64,000 bases of DNA. Source: Polytrichum commune (lineage: Eukaryota > Streptophyta > Polytrichopsida > Polytrichales > Polytrichaceae). Below are positions 22,953 through 34,639 of the stretch, one piece after another. The translations under genes and the position numbers were made by a program. The first letter of the stretch is position 1. Every line of letters begins with the position of its first letter. The DNA lies in NCBI GenBank assembly GCA_950295325.1, contig OX485809.1, forward strand, positions 35,471,081 through 35,535,080, in the 5' to 3' direction. The notes under the pieces are model-generated. The model saw nothing but the letters and a program-made list of their open reading frames with translations, had not been told where the DNA came from and made no database searches.

Positions 22953-23572
22953 CCACCCGCCTGCGGCACACACCTCAATGAGTGGCTTATACGAAGGCCA
23001 ACCCCTCCCTTCCCCAGCGTCCCCACGTTCCCAACTCCGGGAACCCCTGGCGCAAGAGAGCCTTCAACCACAGAGGGCCCGCGTTCCCACGTTCTCTGTC
23101 GATGGGAACTCTCCCCCAAATAAAGAAGATGGCTCTCGAGTTCTCATCTCGCTGTATGGACCACCTTGGTCCCTGTCACCCCGTCTATCATTCCCCGCAA
23201 TCCCATTGGTCCGTTCCCTGCCCGCTCTTTTTCTCGGGATCTGCCCCCCTGCCCAGGATCTCATCCGCGCTACCCATTCGCCCCACCGCTGCCCGCTCCC
23301 GTTCCTCCTGCCCGCTGCAGAGCCTCCCCTTGAGCACTCGCGTTCGACGTGTGATACACTGCACGCAGCGTCCGATCAGTCTTGTGTAGCTTTCGGTTTT
23401 GTGGTGAACGATTTCGTTCTGGTTTTGTTTTATGTTTCTGGATCTCGATTTTGTGCGCTGTGAGCAGGAGATTCTCTCTGCGAAGATTCTGTGGCGAGTT
23501 TTGAAGTTTTGATTGGAGCAGGCTGAGCTCTTCTGCTGTTTGGGGCAAAGAGGAAATTCGTAGCCGCGGGGC

Positions 23573-24373
23573 ATGAGTTCGTCGAGTTACAGTAGTGGTG
23601 TCAAGAGACGGAATGGGAAGGAATGGAGCCGACAGATGGACGTTAATAAGAGATGCGCGCGGGAAGGACTGCAAGACTCGAGATGGGTTGATAACTCTGC
23701 GATGAATTGTCCCTCAACCAGTACTCCCTCACCACCTGTGTCTGAAACGCATCTTGTTGCGTGTCCTGACTCGCCACGTGATGTTTGGGGATCGTCTTCT
23801 GGGAGCCACTGCGATACTCGTTTTGCACCGGGTGTTGATGAGGTTGAGGAGGAGAAAGTTCAGCCTGGGAGTGGAAGGTTGGCGAGGTACTCAAGGTTTG
23901 AACATCATCGTGAGAAACCTGAGGTTGGGGACATGTGGCGGGGAGGTCAAGATTATGGTTGTCACCCAGGTACTAGTCACAAAGCACCGCCCAACAGGTT
24001 CAATTTGTCAAGGTACCAATTATCCGAAGAAGAGCTCTCGCACAGTCGAGAGAAGGAAATGCCATCGGGAGAACACCATGATGATGATGGTGATGATGAT
24101 GTTGAGGTGGAGCGGGATGCATTGCCAGAAAGCCCTGCTGCTTATGATGCGGACTGGACCTCATTGCTGTCACCGTCGGGCAATGTTGTTGATCCGCGGA
24201 AGAAGCTTCTGGACTTCCGAGAACATGTTGCTGGCCACGGCGTGATTCCTAACACGTGGGCAGGAGAGCAGCGGTTGCACGAGTGGTCGGGGTTTGGCAA
24301 CATCGAAGATGCGCTGCGACCCCTGGGGCTTGTGATGGCACGGGCCTCTTTAGTCTCAAACTCCACCTTTTAA
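23573..24373 (+). CDS. BIC: BIC-type inhibitor of cryptochromes
   Basis: A single uninterrupted frame of 266 residues. The last 58 residues carry the signature of BIC1/BIC2 proteins: KLLDFREHVAGHGVIPNTW (about 211-229), GEQRLHEW, then LRPLGLVMARASLV, matching the R-x-x-VAG-x-x-x-IP-x-x-W-x-x-E-x-x-L-x-x-W-(n)-L-x-P-x-G-(n)-AR-x-ALV pattern. BIC proteins bind photoexcited cryptochrome in the nucleus and block its dimerisation, damping blue-light signalling. The N-terminal 200 residues are low-complexity and polar, with an acidic EHHDDDGDDD run near 168-177, so the protein is longer than the Arabidopsis forms (about 120-150). The GC-rich 600 bp upstream is probably promoter and leader. No intron is needed. 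Confidence 0.8.
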   Translation: MSSSSYSSGVKRRNGKEWSRQMDVNKRCAREGLQDSRWVDNSAMNCPSTSTPSPPVSETHLVACPDSPRDVWGSSSGSHCDTRFAPGVDEVEEEKVQPGSGRLARYSRFEHHREKPEVGDMWRGGQDYGCHPGTSHKAPPNRFNLSRYQLSEEELSHSREKEMPSGEHHDDDGDDDVEVERDALPESPAAYDADWTSLLSPSGNVVDPRKKLLDFREHVAGHGVIPNTWAGEQRLHEWSGFGNIEDALRPLGLVMARASLVSNSTF

Positions 24374-25290
24374 AGGCTTAATCAATCAGTCTTAGGTAGT
24401 CTTCATATGGCCTCCCTGTAAACTAATGACTGTGGTGACGGTGTATGATTACTTAGTACGCAGTTGTTGCCGGAGTTGTGGTGTTAGATACATCCATCCG
24501 AAAAGCTAGCTCTTACCTCTTGTACAGCTTCTTTGGAATCTACAGACATTGAACAACATACATTGGACATCATTGGAGCCAATTTAAAGCAGGTTTTGCG
24601 GCCTCTCGAGTTCAATAATTTTTTGAATGTGCTTGATGGTCGTCATGATCATTTGTTCAGGGTTTGGTTCAACATCACAGAGGTTATGTACTCTATGTTT
24701 AGGATGCGCCTTCGTTTTGGCCGAAAGAGCGGCTTCATGGAGCTTATGAAATCAGGCCTTTGGACTTCATGGATACGGAGTTCATTGCGGGTCTCTCTTC
24801 TCATCCTCTCTGTTGTTGAGGCCTCCGGAGACTTTACTCAATCAATGCGTGAGCTCTACTGGCCAATTGATTCATAGTCCTACAAATGCTTCAAAACAGG
24901 TCTCAGTAATTATGTCACTTCAAAATTGGTATGGTTAATACATCACTTTTAATCAGGTCTTTGTAACTATGTAACTTCAAAGCAGGAGCCATTTCCAGTT
25001 AATTACAGGGAAGAAGAAACCCGCAATTTAATATCACGCAGCAAGCCATCTTGTCCTCAGTTGCACACATTTTTGTGCCTGGGTCCATTGAAAGTGATTC
25101 AATTAATTTACTAATTACATCTAAAGAGTACCTATGCCCAACTCTCATAATATATTGCCCTGAGTCAAAATACAAAATCTAATTAACTAGGCTACCAAAA
25201 TTGTCGCGGACTCATTGCCCTAAGTGCACATTGAATATCATGCGAAAGACCGTAGCTGGTGTAGATGCCCAATTACATACTTTTCTGGGA
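24374..25290. other. BIC 3' flank, no clear gene
   Basis: This is probably 3' UTR followed by intergenic DNA. Between 24690 and 24830 one frame reads DAPSFWPKERLHGAYEIRPL, then DFMDTEFI, which looks coding but is short and closed by a stop soon after. A second frame over the same DNA (24533-24877) is longer but has poorer composition. Neither is recognised. Confidence 0.25.
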
Positions 25291-25300
25291 ACAATGTCCA

Positions 25301-25510
25301 GGAAGATTCTTGGGCATAACTTGTTGACATCCTAGTGTTTCCAATGTCAATCGGTTACATGTTGCCATCTTTCAGTTTTTCTCTATAAAATAGAGGAAGA
25401 TTTTGTAAGTTCCTTTAAATCAATTGGTAGTTTTCCTGAAGGCTTGAATTTTGAACTAGTTAATTCTCAAACTCAACCTGTTCATCTGTAACTAGCTGTC
25501 GGTTCTCCCC
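25301..25510 (+). repeat. Copy of the CCGGTT dispersed repeat
   Basis: Starts near CCAGGAAGATTCTTGGGC and ends GTCGGTTCTCCCC. It matches the palindrome arms at 20010-20533 and the copy at 63542-63719. No coding capacity. Confidence 0.65.
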
Positions 25511-25867
25511 GTTCATTGTCTGGGAACCCTAGAAGAAGTCCAATTTCCTCAAAAAACTTTAGGTACTGTGAATTCAGTCCAGTACTAAATTGTTCTTCTA
25601 AGCAAGCTCTTCTATCAACCTCACGGGAACACTCATGACAGTTGGATTTTTTATTATTTTTGATGCCATCAATTGAATCGGTATGTCTGGGTTCCCTCAG
25701 TGCAGACTCCACAGAACTGCAACATAAACTGTGTACCTTGCTTGTCTGATCATTTCAGTGCATATCAAGAGGTCTTTCCCATCGAATCTCGGGCACTTTC
25801 CTCCAGTTAGTTTGTGGTGTACTACTGTGTGTAACTTATATTGTCTCTATCTTGCGCTAAAGTTTCA

Positions 25868-26312
25868 GGGGCGGTTTACACTATGGACCATGAAGTCGTC
25901 CCACGGCCGTCTAAGCGATGTGATTGGACGTTGAAGTTGTCCCGGGACGACTTGGGTTTACACCAAGGAAAAAATGGCAGAGTGACCACGGAGGTTGAGG
26001 TCCACAAAATATTATTTTTTAAGCCTACTCTATCCACTGCCATGGTCCAACGGGTTTTCCGTTGGGACAAGCAAAAGAGGTGGTCCGGGAAAAAGATCAA
26101 GGGCCCATGTCAGAAAAATGCCGTTTTAAGCCTTTTTGGTGCATGGTCATTCTTCATGGTCCACATTCGGTTTACACCTAGTGAAGGGCCCATGAACCAT
26201 GAAAACTAATATTTTAGTAACTCGGACCATGGAAGTCGTCCCATGAAGTCGTCCCACGCAAAATAGGCCTCTTACGTGGGACGACTTCATGGTCCATAGT
26301 GTAAACCGCCCC
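25868..26312. mobile_element. MITE with 38-bp perfect inverted ends, TSD TCA
   Basis: The left end begins GGGGCGGTTTACACTATGG and continues through CATGAAGTCGTCCCACG; the right end is its exact reverse complement ending CCGCCCC at 26312. TCA flanks both sides (25865-25867 and 26313-26315). A 3-bp target duplication with G-rich ends suggests PIF/Harbinger, although TCA is not the usual TWA. Internal partial repeats of the same ends lie near 26160-26270. A diverged partial relative is at about 46840-46935. Confidence 0.75.
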
Positions 26313-27617
26313 TCAATGTGCCTCTCGAGTTTCAACTGGCGCACTGCATAGAATCTTTCTGTGCAGGTATCGGTGATGGTTTAGCAATATTTTATGCAAG
26401 GTTGTGCGGTGACTGGCCACTCTTTTGAATAGGACACCTACATTTTTGATGCCATCAATTGAATCGGAAGCTTGTTGTTGAGAATGGACTTCAATAAGAT
26501 TTGTGGGACAATGAGATTGGAGTGTGGGGATGAAATATAAGTCTCTGAAATTATCTACATACGACACTGATACAACACTGTTTATCCTGATTAGTGCGAA
26601 TGGTACTAATTCCTGAAACATGTCCTACTTTGCCGAGTCTCAAAATTAGTGAGGGCTGCAATTTTATTTAGTGATACTAAGTTCATGAATATATGCTCAC
26701 TTACCATACATTTCAAGAAAGTTAGTGCATGTTCTAAGGTGCTTGTAGAGCGATAGAAGAATTATATACAAACACATGTTTTGTCAGTGAATAGTGCCAC
26801 GATGAACAATGCTTCCTAAATCTTTTGGTGGCACTATTTCGTAGTTTAAGAAATTTAAGTATCACCTGCACTAAGTTCATGCGCGTTATTAGCCCTCCCT
26901 CACTAATCGGGGTTGATAGTGTAGTGGAAAGAGGGTATCCAAATGACACAAAATTCGCATTGTTTTGACAATGTTTTGGTACCTTTTGCATATGTTGAAT
27001 GACCATTGAGGTCCATCAAAGTCAAGGCATCCATAGTTGACCATGTCTATATAACCGCTCACTAGGGTCATGTAATGCTGACATGAATGAGATCTATGTG
27101 TTTTAGGTGAATGGAGTTTAGGTTTTATGTGGTGGCGGCTTGTGACTGATTACCTTCATAAACATTTTGACACTGTAAAAGTTGTAGCCAAGCAGTAGCA
27201 TCTAGATGAACATTTATGGGTTAACCTATAAATTGACTATGTGTTACCCTAACTTTACCGCTTCGATATTTGTTGCAATTTCCATATGCATGAAAATTTA
27301 TTTTTATTATTTTTACTATTTTTACTATTTTTGTTTATTTGTTTTGCACTCTCCTTACAATTTGTTACTCTTTTTTGTGCTCCCCACTATTGCTCCTCCT
27401 AAACATATGCAAACTCTATGATTTTATCGGTTATAGATGCCTCAACCTGACACACTTTCATATTTTGTGTAACCTTGGTCATCTTGGCTTCCTCTTTCTC
27501 TCATTGTTGAGGCTCATTCAAAATTGTTGTCAGGACAACTACCTGCTCTGTCTTTACATTTTGGACATTGATGCAGTTCAACAATAATACGAGAGAACCT
27601 TCTCACTACAACATGTA

Positions 27618-27816
27618 TGGTATTTAGACTCACTTACTATTTGGAATTACGCAAGGCTATAATTTTTCGCTATAGATTTCATTTGTTACCAACAAAGATT
27701 AAACATGCTATGTGTACAATATACAACATAAATGATTTTACTTGGTAAAAAGTTATATTCTTAGCAAAAAGTTATAGCACTGCGTAACTCCAAATAGTAA
27801 GTGATACTAAATACCA
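27618..27816. mobile_element. MITE with ~55-bp inverted ends, TA target
   Basis: The ends TGGTATTTAGACTCACTTAC and, reversed, TGGTATTTAGTATCACTTAC continue as inverted repeats through TTTGGARTTACGCARGGCTATAA. TA flanks both sides. The element at 827-1048 and remnants near 48555-48680 share the ATTCGGAGTTACGCAATGCTAT block. Confidence 0.65.
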
Positions 27817-29067
27817 TACACAGTGTACTTGGATGATAAAGAACTTTTTTTTTGCCGATTATAAATTATTTGCCTCTGGTGCGTGTAAATGAATGTTCAC
27901 ATTACTACACAAGCCAATCTTGAATTGTAACTATTGGCAGTTGCGATGGTGTTGTTTTCCTAAGCGCCATATCACTCATTTAAAAAACTTACCCTTTGGC
28001 TCCAATTTCATATTTAAGTCTTGTTCATGGTTGTTCTTTGTTTCACTTTGTCGTGATGACTGAGGGGATATCACACCGGCCAGTTTTGACACCATCCGTC
28101 GGCATCTCTAGCTATAACAATGTGGAAATTGGTGGGCCAACATTTATTTATGAACATAATCCCTAGGAATTTCATGGCTGGAACTGGACAGAAATTTTGG
28201 TGTGATTGGGGCATGAGAGGTTTCTCTCCATGACCAAAATGTATGTTAACCTTATTATTGTCACATGTTTTTGCATTACTACACATGAAACAACGGAGCA
28301 TCACAAAGCAACCACATGACACATAGTGCTAAGGTAGATGAGTCATAAGTGGCTCGTTTTCTTGACCGGACCCCTAGATTTCATTGATATGTGGTTTGTT
28401 GAGGATCAAAGAGCAAACATCATAAAGACACATGTTTAAAAGAGATTGGACTACATCTTCGAATATTAATAATTACTCCAAACTCAATAATGAACACAAT
28501 TGGGAGGACCTATGTATTCAATTAAGAAATCAACAAACATGCACTAATTCCGATAATGATAACTAAATGAGAGGAGGTCCAATTTTCAATTTGGTTTTTG
28601 CATATGTTTCATTGTAGATTTGCTAATGCAACACAAGTTTTGTTCTGTGAAACTAATTGGTAGAAGTTCACAAACATGAAAAACAAACCAAATAACTCCC
28701 ACACACCTTATACACCAATACAAGCACAATATGAAGGATGTAACCTTAACAAGTGACTCATGTCAGGATACGCATCATATATAAAACCTTCAATACATTA
28801 AAGCCTGGTGCTTTATTCATCACCCATGTGACAAATTATGCCTTCCATTGAAATCTGCAACATTTTGTGTAGTTAGACATCTAAATGTAGTTGTCTTTAA
28901 CAAAAGGTATACATCTTGTCCTTCAGACTTTTAGTACACTAAATAGTCCTATTATTGTGGGCCACAGTAATTTTCTAGAGGTCACGCTAATTTTCATATT
29001 AAGAATTAATGTGGGTCACATTAATTGTTTTTCTAGGAGATTAATGTTAGTGATTATTTTGTTTTGT

Positions 29068-29780
29068 GCTACTTTTGTTAGTCTGCAAAAGTGGACAAGA
29101 TCACAACACGTGATGGCTATAATCCTTTACTCAAAGGCTATAGTAACATCAAGTTCTTTTTTTTCGGTTTCCTTTTTTGCTTCTTCTCTTTTGTACCATA
29201 GGAGGCGTGTGACCACATGGCTAGTTCTTTTCCCTCAAGAAGAGAGAAGATCCCACAGCTTAGAATTGAACCACCAACTCCATTTGGTTTTGGGTACCCC
29301 TCCACTATCATCAAGTTGTTAAGATCATCTGGGACCTACAGTAACACCAAGTTCAACATAAGCCTTCCCAGCTTCTTAGCTCCTGAGGTATTGAATGTTA
29401 CTAAAACAAAAAAAATTCTTCTTGTTGGGGTCAGGTCCCTGGAACATTTGTGATCAATTCACACCCTCATTGTGAATCCCATGAGGGAGGTGTCAAGACC
29501 TATGGTAGACAGTCCTTGCTTGGTTGCCTTTTGTTGCTTGCAACCTTATACGACCTACTTGGATTCACGAGGTTGAAACTTGCGCAAATGTATTTGAAGA
29601 TGCCTGGATCAATCCCATAAAGCATTGGAGCTAATCTTGAATTGCTATGGTTTATCAAAGTCCATTGAGATTGAACCATATGAAGGATGCATAAGTCCCC
29701 TTCCCAAATTATGTTGACTATTGAGTCTAGGTTGGTTAAGAAATATTGAGCATGTAATCCAATCTCATTTGAGCACATGT
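29068..29780 (+). pseudogene. Decayed copy of methyltransferase last exon and 3' flank
   Basis: AAAGTGGACAAGATCACAAC and the following 70 bp match the last exon of the gene ending at 18410. After a 180-bp interruption (29156-29335) the match resumes with CTACAGTAACACCAAGTTC and AACATAAGCCTTCCCAGCTTC, then continues through the 3' flank to about 29780. The CTAtAGTAACAtCAAGTTC segment is present on both sides of the interruption. Reading frame is lost. Confidence 0.7.
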
Positions 29781-30158
29781 TCATCTTCTTTAGAAATCCA
29801 TCGCAAAGACCCTCTCAAAGTCCTTGTAGTTTGAAAGCACGTATTTGCCACATCCAATTTAACCCCTAAGCCAAGAGTTGATTCTACCTAAAATCACCTA
29901 ATATTTCATCCCAATCCAACATTTTATTAGTTAAAATATGTACCTCTAATGTTTAGATCTAATTATACGGGTGGCATCTTTGTTAAGCTAGGATTGTTCA
30001 CATAAATTGTCATCCATCTATGTATTTCAAAATAAAGGTTTTAACATAAACATGTATGTTGGTATTGTTGGGCAAAGGTGGCTAGGCCAACAAAAATGTC
30101 CTTCTCACTCTTAATGATTAAATTAATGTACTTATTGCAGTATCAACAAGTCCTTTAT

Positions 30159-30161
<3 letters not shown>

Positions 30162-30189
<28 letters not shown>
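30162..30189. repeat. (GA)n microsatellite
   Basis: Fourteen or so uninterrupted GA dinucleotides. Confidence 0.9.
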
Positions 30190-30639
30190 CATCCAACTTA
30201 AAGCACATGACCCCTTATAAATTTGTGGCCAATTCATCTCAAATGACTTGGACGAGACTAATTCCGGATCTTTGAATCTAATTCCACTATCAAAGGAGCT
30301 TAAAATAATATAAACTGGGCTGCATATTATTGCAAGAAAATGTGTAACTTGGATGAATGAGAGGTAGGCGATAAGCCATCATGATTGGTGCCAGCCATCA
30401 AATACAATGAACGGGGAGAACACTACGCTAGTTACAGAGTGACCGAGTTTAAGAAATGACTAATTGAAGTTCATCAAGGCTTTTAGGAAAATTACCCATC
30501 ATTTTAGAGGAAATCTATAGAATCTACCTCCAATTAATGAAGGACAACGGAAAAATCACAACATGTATATAACTGGTTGGACTTGGAAACACTAGGATTT
30601 TGACTGATTATGTCCAGAAATCTCCTTTGACACTAAAGT

Positions 30640-31010
30640 TATCCATAAAGTCTCTCAAAGAGGAATAAAATTATGGTCTTGATCTTTCTTTGAGAAAACT
30701 TTATGTTATGGGTTGGTTCGTTCGTCATACATTGGAGCCTATTTTGAAAGCTGGGTAAAAATTTTAGGACCTCTTTTTCCCAGCTTTCAAACTTTGAAAG
30801 AATTTGAAGTTCCAAGGGTATGTGTATGGGACCACTGTCTTAACTCCTGGATTGGCCTATGCAAAGCTAGCTTGGCCCATCCATCATTGTAGGATAAGCT
30901 AGAAAGCCGCCTTTTTAATAATCCAACACCACTCTTTGTGTATGCTACTTTAAGAAATCTTGGGTGACTTGCAGTTACACTTTAACCTCCCTAATATCAT
31001 GCATGCGGCA
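30640..31010. other. Intergenic, nothing recognised
   Basis: No gene or convincing repeat boundary is seen. A short inverted repeat around AGCTGGGTAAAAATTT..CCCAGCTTTCAAACTTTGAAAG (about 30745-30800) could fold. Confidence 0.3.
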
Positions 31011-31239
31011 ACCAAAGTGCTTGTGATATTAAGGTGAACTCCAATGTTGACATGGATGCATGATAATAGAGATTCAGTGTAGTATGTGGCATTAAGGGAA
31101 TTACACAAAGTCAACATTGCAATGATGACAATGATGACAACATGATGCGTGCGAGCATGTGATTTGAATTTTTTGATGGATTACGTTAATGTCAAAACTT
31201 ATGATATATGAAAGGGAAATGTGACAACAAGGAGGGAGA

Positions 31240-32030
31240 TTCGAAATGAGCACATCCTTTCCCTAGGGTGTGGGGATATAAGAGAGGGAAACAAGTTATG
31301 GAGTGTGATATTACGGAGGGTAGGGGGGGTGCAATTCTCATAAACTCAAGGTATGGGACTAAACCCATGGTCACGTGCTTTGGGATATAAGAGAGGGAGA
31401 GACATTATGGAGTGTGAAATTACGGAGGGTGGGGGTGTAATTCTCTTAAACTCAAGGTTTGGGACTAAACCCATGGTTTCATGTGCTTTGGGATATAAGA
31501 GAGAGAGAGACATTATGGAGTGTGAAGTTACGGAGGGTGGGGGTGTAATTCTCTTAAATTCAAGGTTTGGGACTAAATCCATGGTTTCATGTGCTTTGAG
31601 ATATAAGAGAGGGAGAAATATTTTGGAGTGTGAAATTACGGAGGGTGGGGGTGTAATTCTCTTAAACTCAAGGTTTGGGACTAAACCCATGGTTTCATGT
31701 GCTTTGGGATACAAGAGAGGGAGAAATATTTTGGAGTGTGAAATTACGGAGGGTGGGAGTGTAATTCTTTTAAACTCAAGATTTGGGACTAAACCCATGG
31801 TTTCATGTGCTTTGGGATACAAGAGAGGGAGAAATATTTTGGAGTGTGAAATTACGGAGGGTGGGGTTGTAATTCTCTTAAACTCAAGGTTTGGGACTAA
31901 ACCCATGGTTTCATGTGCTTTGGGATATAAGAGAGGGAGAAATATTTTGGAGTGTGAAATTACGGAGGGTGGGGGTGTAAGTCTCTTAAACTCAAGGTTT
32001 GGGACTAAACCCATGGTTTCATCGGCTTTA
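31240..32030. repeat. Seven-copy 108-bp tandem repeat
   Basis: Units built on ATTACGGAGGGTGGGGGTG, TTGGGACTAAACCCATGG and GATATAAGAGAGGGAGA recur every ~108 bp from about 31290 to 32025. Because 108 is a multiple of three, both strands show long open frames of repeated 36-residue units; I regard these as artefacts. The unit resembles the terminal part of a dispersed repeat seen once at 62460-62510 and just upstream at 31200-31290, which probably seeded the array. Confidence 0.85.
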
Positions 32031-32363
32031 TTAGTTTACAAATGACACTAGTTTTAAGGCTGATCACATAACAAGGGAACAACAAAATCCAACCAGGTTG
32101 TTATGGAATGCAAGCGCCTCCGAGTCCAGCCGGGTCTCACATCCATAAGCAGCCTATAGGAAGGCAGCCTAAATAAGAGACCTACCTCCTTTCTAGTGGG
32201 TGAGGGCCTCCGCATGCGGACACGTGTCCTGCGTTTGGATGTCATTGTTCGCCACTTGGCAGGCCTTCATTGGATGCAGGGATTGCAAGTATCCTTCTCC
32301 TCTGGACCACATTTTCTTAGGCCAAGTGAAGCTGAACCCAAGTTACCTTGCCTTTTGCCGCAG

Positions 32364-32447
32364 TTCCCCCAGACCGAGCTTTCCCAGTTTCTGCATCGTA
32401 ACGGTGCCTTGGACGAGTGCCCGGAGAGATTTTTGGTTGGGCATAAG
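32364..32447 (+). pseudogene. Orphan exon-like segment
   Basis: 84 bp bounded by a strong acceptor (TTGCCTTTTGCCGCAG) and a consensus donor (CATAAG|GTATGT). It is open in phase 0 and encodes FPQTELSQFLHRNGALDECP then ERFLVGHK. The local base composition (32050-32450) is more GC-rich than its surroundings. I do not recognise the protein and see no neighbouring exons. A captured or left-behind gene fragment is likely. Confidence 0.35.
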
Positions 32448-32589
32448 GTATGTGGGTGTTATTTGGTTCGTTTTTTTTCCCAATTATATTTTTACACAAC
32501 ATAACTCATGTCGTATTGACATTGTATTAACATCGTGTTGCAATAACATGTGCAAAAATTGGATTTAAAATCGGACCTCCCTTGATTTA

Positions 32590-33088
32590 GGCCCATTTCA
32601 CACATGAGACTGAGAGCCCGTGACCATTATATTCCAAGCACTCTCATTGGTGGAAAAGACGGAGCTGGTCGGAGTTTGCTTCACACTACGCTTGAGGGAT
32701 CAATGGAGGATGTGAGTGCAAGATGGATGTAAAGTCTACATGGATTCCTACATGGCATCGAATGGATCATGTTTCATGGTCACTTGGACTGTTTTCAAAA
32801 ACCACCTCTTGGAGGTAGGCCTAACACAAAACCGGGAGACCATGGCACTCTGAATGTTCGCAACCACTAATTTATTCTATTTTATCATGTGTGAGAACCT
32901 GAATGAATAGAAATTCATTGAAAGAGGATTTGGTTGAGGGCTTGGTCACATATGACCACACTCTACAGTTGAGGGTCCGTGACCACACTACATGCTTTTG
33001 GAGGTGTCTTGGGACGGCCTTTGGACACTTACTTTTGAGCTCTCACAATTTCATGGTCACGGCTCTTGGCTCATGTGTGAAGTGACCC
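32590..33088. mobile_element. Harbinger-like MITE, TSD TTA
   Basis: 499 bp flanked by TTA (32587-32589 and 33089-33091). Ends are inverted: GGCCCATTTCACACATGAG on the left, the complement of GGGTCACTTCACACATGAG on the right. It corresponds, in opposite orientation, to the 497-bp element at 62743-63239. TTA duplications and GGGCC ends fit the PIF/Harbinger superfamily. Confidence 0.75.
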
Positions 33089-33667
33089 TTAGTTATGAGT
33101 ATTGGAATTAGTGCATGTTTGTTGATTTCTTAACTAGATACATAGGTCCTCCCAATCGTGTTCGCTGTTGAGAGTAGAGTAGTTATGAATATTTGGAGAC
33201 ATAGTCCAATCTCTTTTAGACATGTGTCTCTATGGTGTTTGCTCTTTGATCCTCAACAAACCACATACCAATCAAATCTAGGGGTCCGATTAAGAGAACG
33301 AGCCACTTAAACAAATCTAGATTGTTCTCGCAGCCATTTGCCTAATAGTATTCAGAGCTCTGTTTCTTTATTACCAAGGTGAAGATCATCTTCCTCGTTA
33401 AGTGACCATATAGCGTGCCCTCCCCCCCCCAACACCACATAATAAAATAAAATAGTGTTAACTATTAAGCTTAGAGCAATGGTTGACAATTTATGTGAGC
33501 ATGTAATCCAATTATTTTTTCAACACATGCCTTTCTAGTGTCCGCACATCCACACGTTAACCACACACCATTCAAATATAGATATACGTTTTAGATGAGT
33601 GACCGAATTTTCTACATTGTTAATTGTAGAGTGGTTGGTTTCAGTCGTGTGGTAGTAAATGAAACTA

Positions 33668-34077
33668 CACTAATATATCGTATTTAGTGTCATATGGTAT
33701 TTAATGTATGTGGTAACTTTTTGAATGACACTTCTTATGAATAAGTTTACAGGTGATGTCATTCCAACTTACATCCCTATGTCAATTTGAGACAAATTGT
33801 GGTATATTTTGCATCCTAACATTTATGTAATGAAATGTCATGAAGCACAAAGTGTCATTTGACACCCTCTCTTGTACGCACTCGTCAGTAAGACGCTTTC
33901 CATCCTACCTAGGTGGCTTCGATAGAAATTATCTTGTTTGATTGTCAAATTTTTGATATATTCGATTTATTTCAATTTTTAGAAATATATTTAATATTTA
34001 ATATGAAAACCACCATAGTAGGACAATAGTATGGGCTGGTGGTGATAGTTTGGGATACATAAATATGATGTTTAGTG
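33668..34077. mobile_element. MITE, TA target site (CACTAAATAT family)
   Basis: 410 bp between TA dinucleotides at 33666-33667 and 34078-34079. Ends CACTAATATATCGTATTTAG and, reversed, CACTAAACATCATATTTATG. Another member of the family at 10094 and 41334. Confidence 0.6.
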
Positions 34078-34639
34078 TACTTCAAGTGTAAGTTGGATGA
34101 ACAAAAGGGTCTTACAGTGGGAGAGAGAGGGGTCTCATACGAGCATACCTCTCATTCATCCAACATAGAAACATGAACCCTCTAGAAGTTTGTGGTTGAT
34201 TTACATTACAAGGATCATGGTTAGTTGCCACTAGTTCTTGGTCACAGCGAGGTTGATTTTAGGTGTCCAAACCAAATCTGGGGTCTTTTAAGATGAACTA
34301 CATATATAATAACATTTGGGATGCATACTCTTTCTGAGCTTTGATGAACTACATAAATGGGCGAGCAGAGAGTGGACGATGAACTCCGATAACAACAAGA
34401 CAACATTGACTATTAGCTTGTCATCCACCCTCCCCTTACCTATTGTAGGTCATAACCAATGTTTTGAGGATGTAAACTATAGGTTATGAATGAAATATCC
34501 TCTATCCGATAGAAAAGTGCAAGAGAGTTGTTGGATGTGCCCTCCCCTTGGATGAGCCACCGGATAGGCTGGATGAGCCTTCGTAGGTGATGATCCCCTC
34601 TACCCCTTTCAAAGTGATTCGGATGGATGTAAGATCGCT

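Noticed and set aside
22978-23463. 161-codon plus-strand frame before BIC
   Set aside because: Pro/Ser/Arg-rich composition typical of GC-rich leader DNA; no family, and it precedes a better-supported gene.
23188-23674. Antisense frames of 128 and 134 codons over the BIC start
   Set aside because: Shadows of GC-rich leader and coding sequence; composition not protein-like.
24533-24877. 114-codon frame downstream of BIC as a separate gene
   Set aside because: No family recognised and another frame over the same DNA looks equally plausible; probably 3' UTR or a relic.
31346-32045. Overlapping 222- and 230-codon frames on opposite strands
   Set aside because: Both are 36-residue repeats created by a 108-bp tandem array; no start context, splice sites or family.
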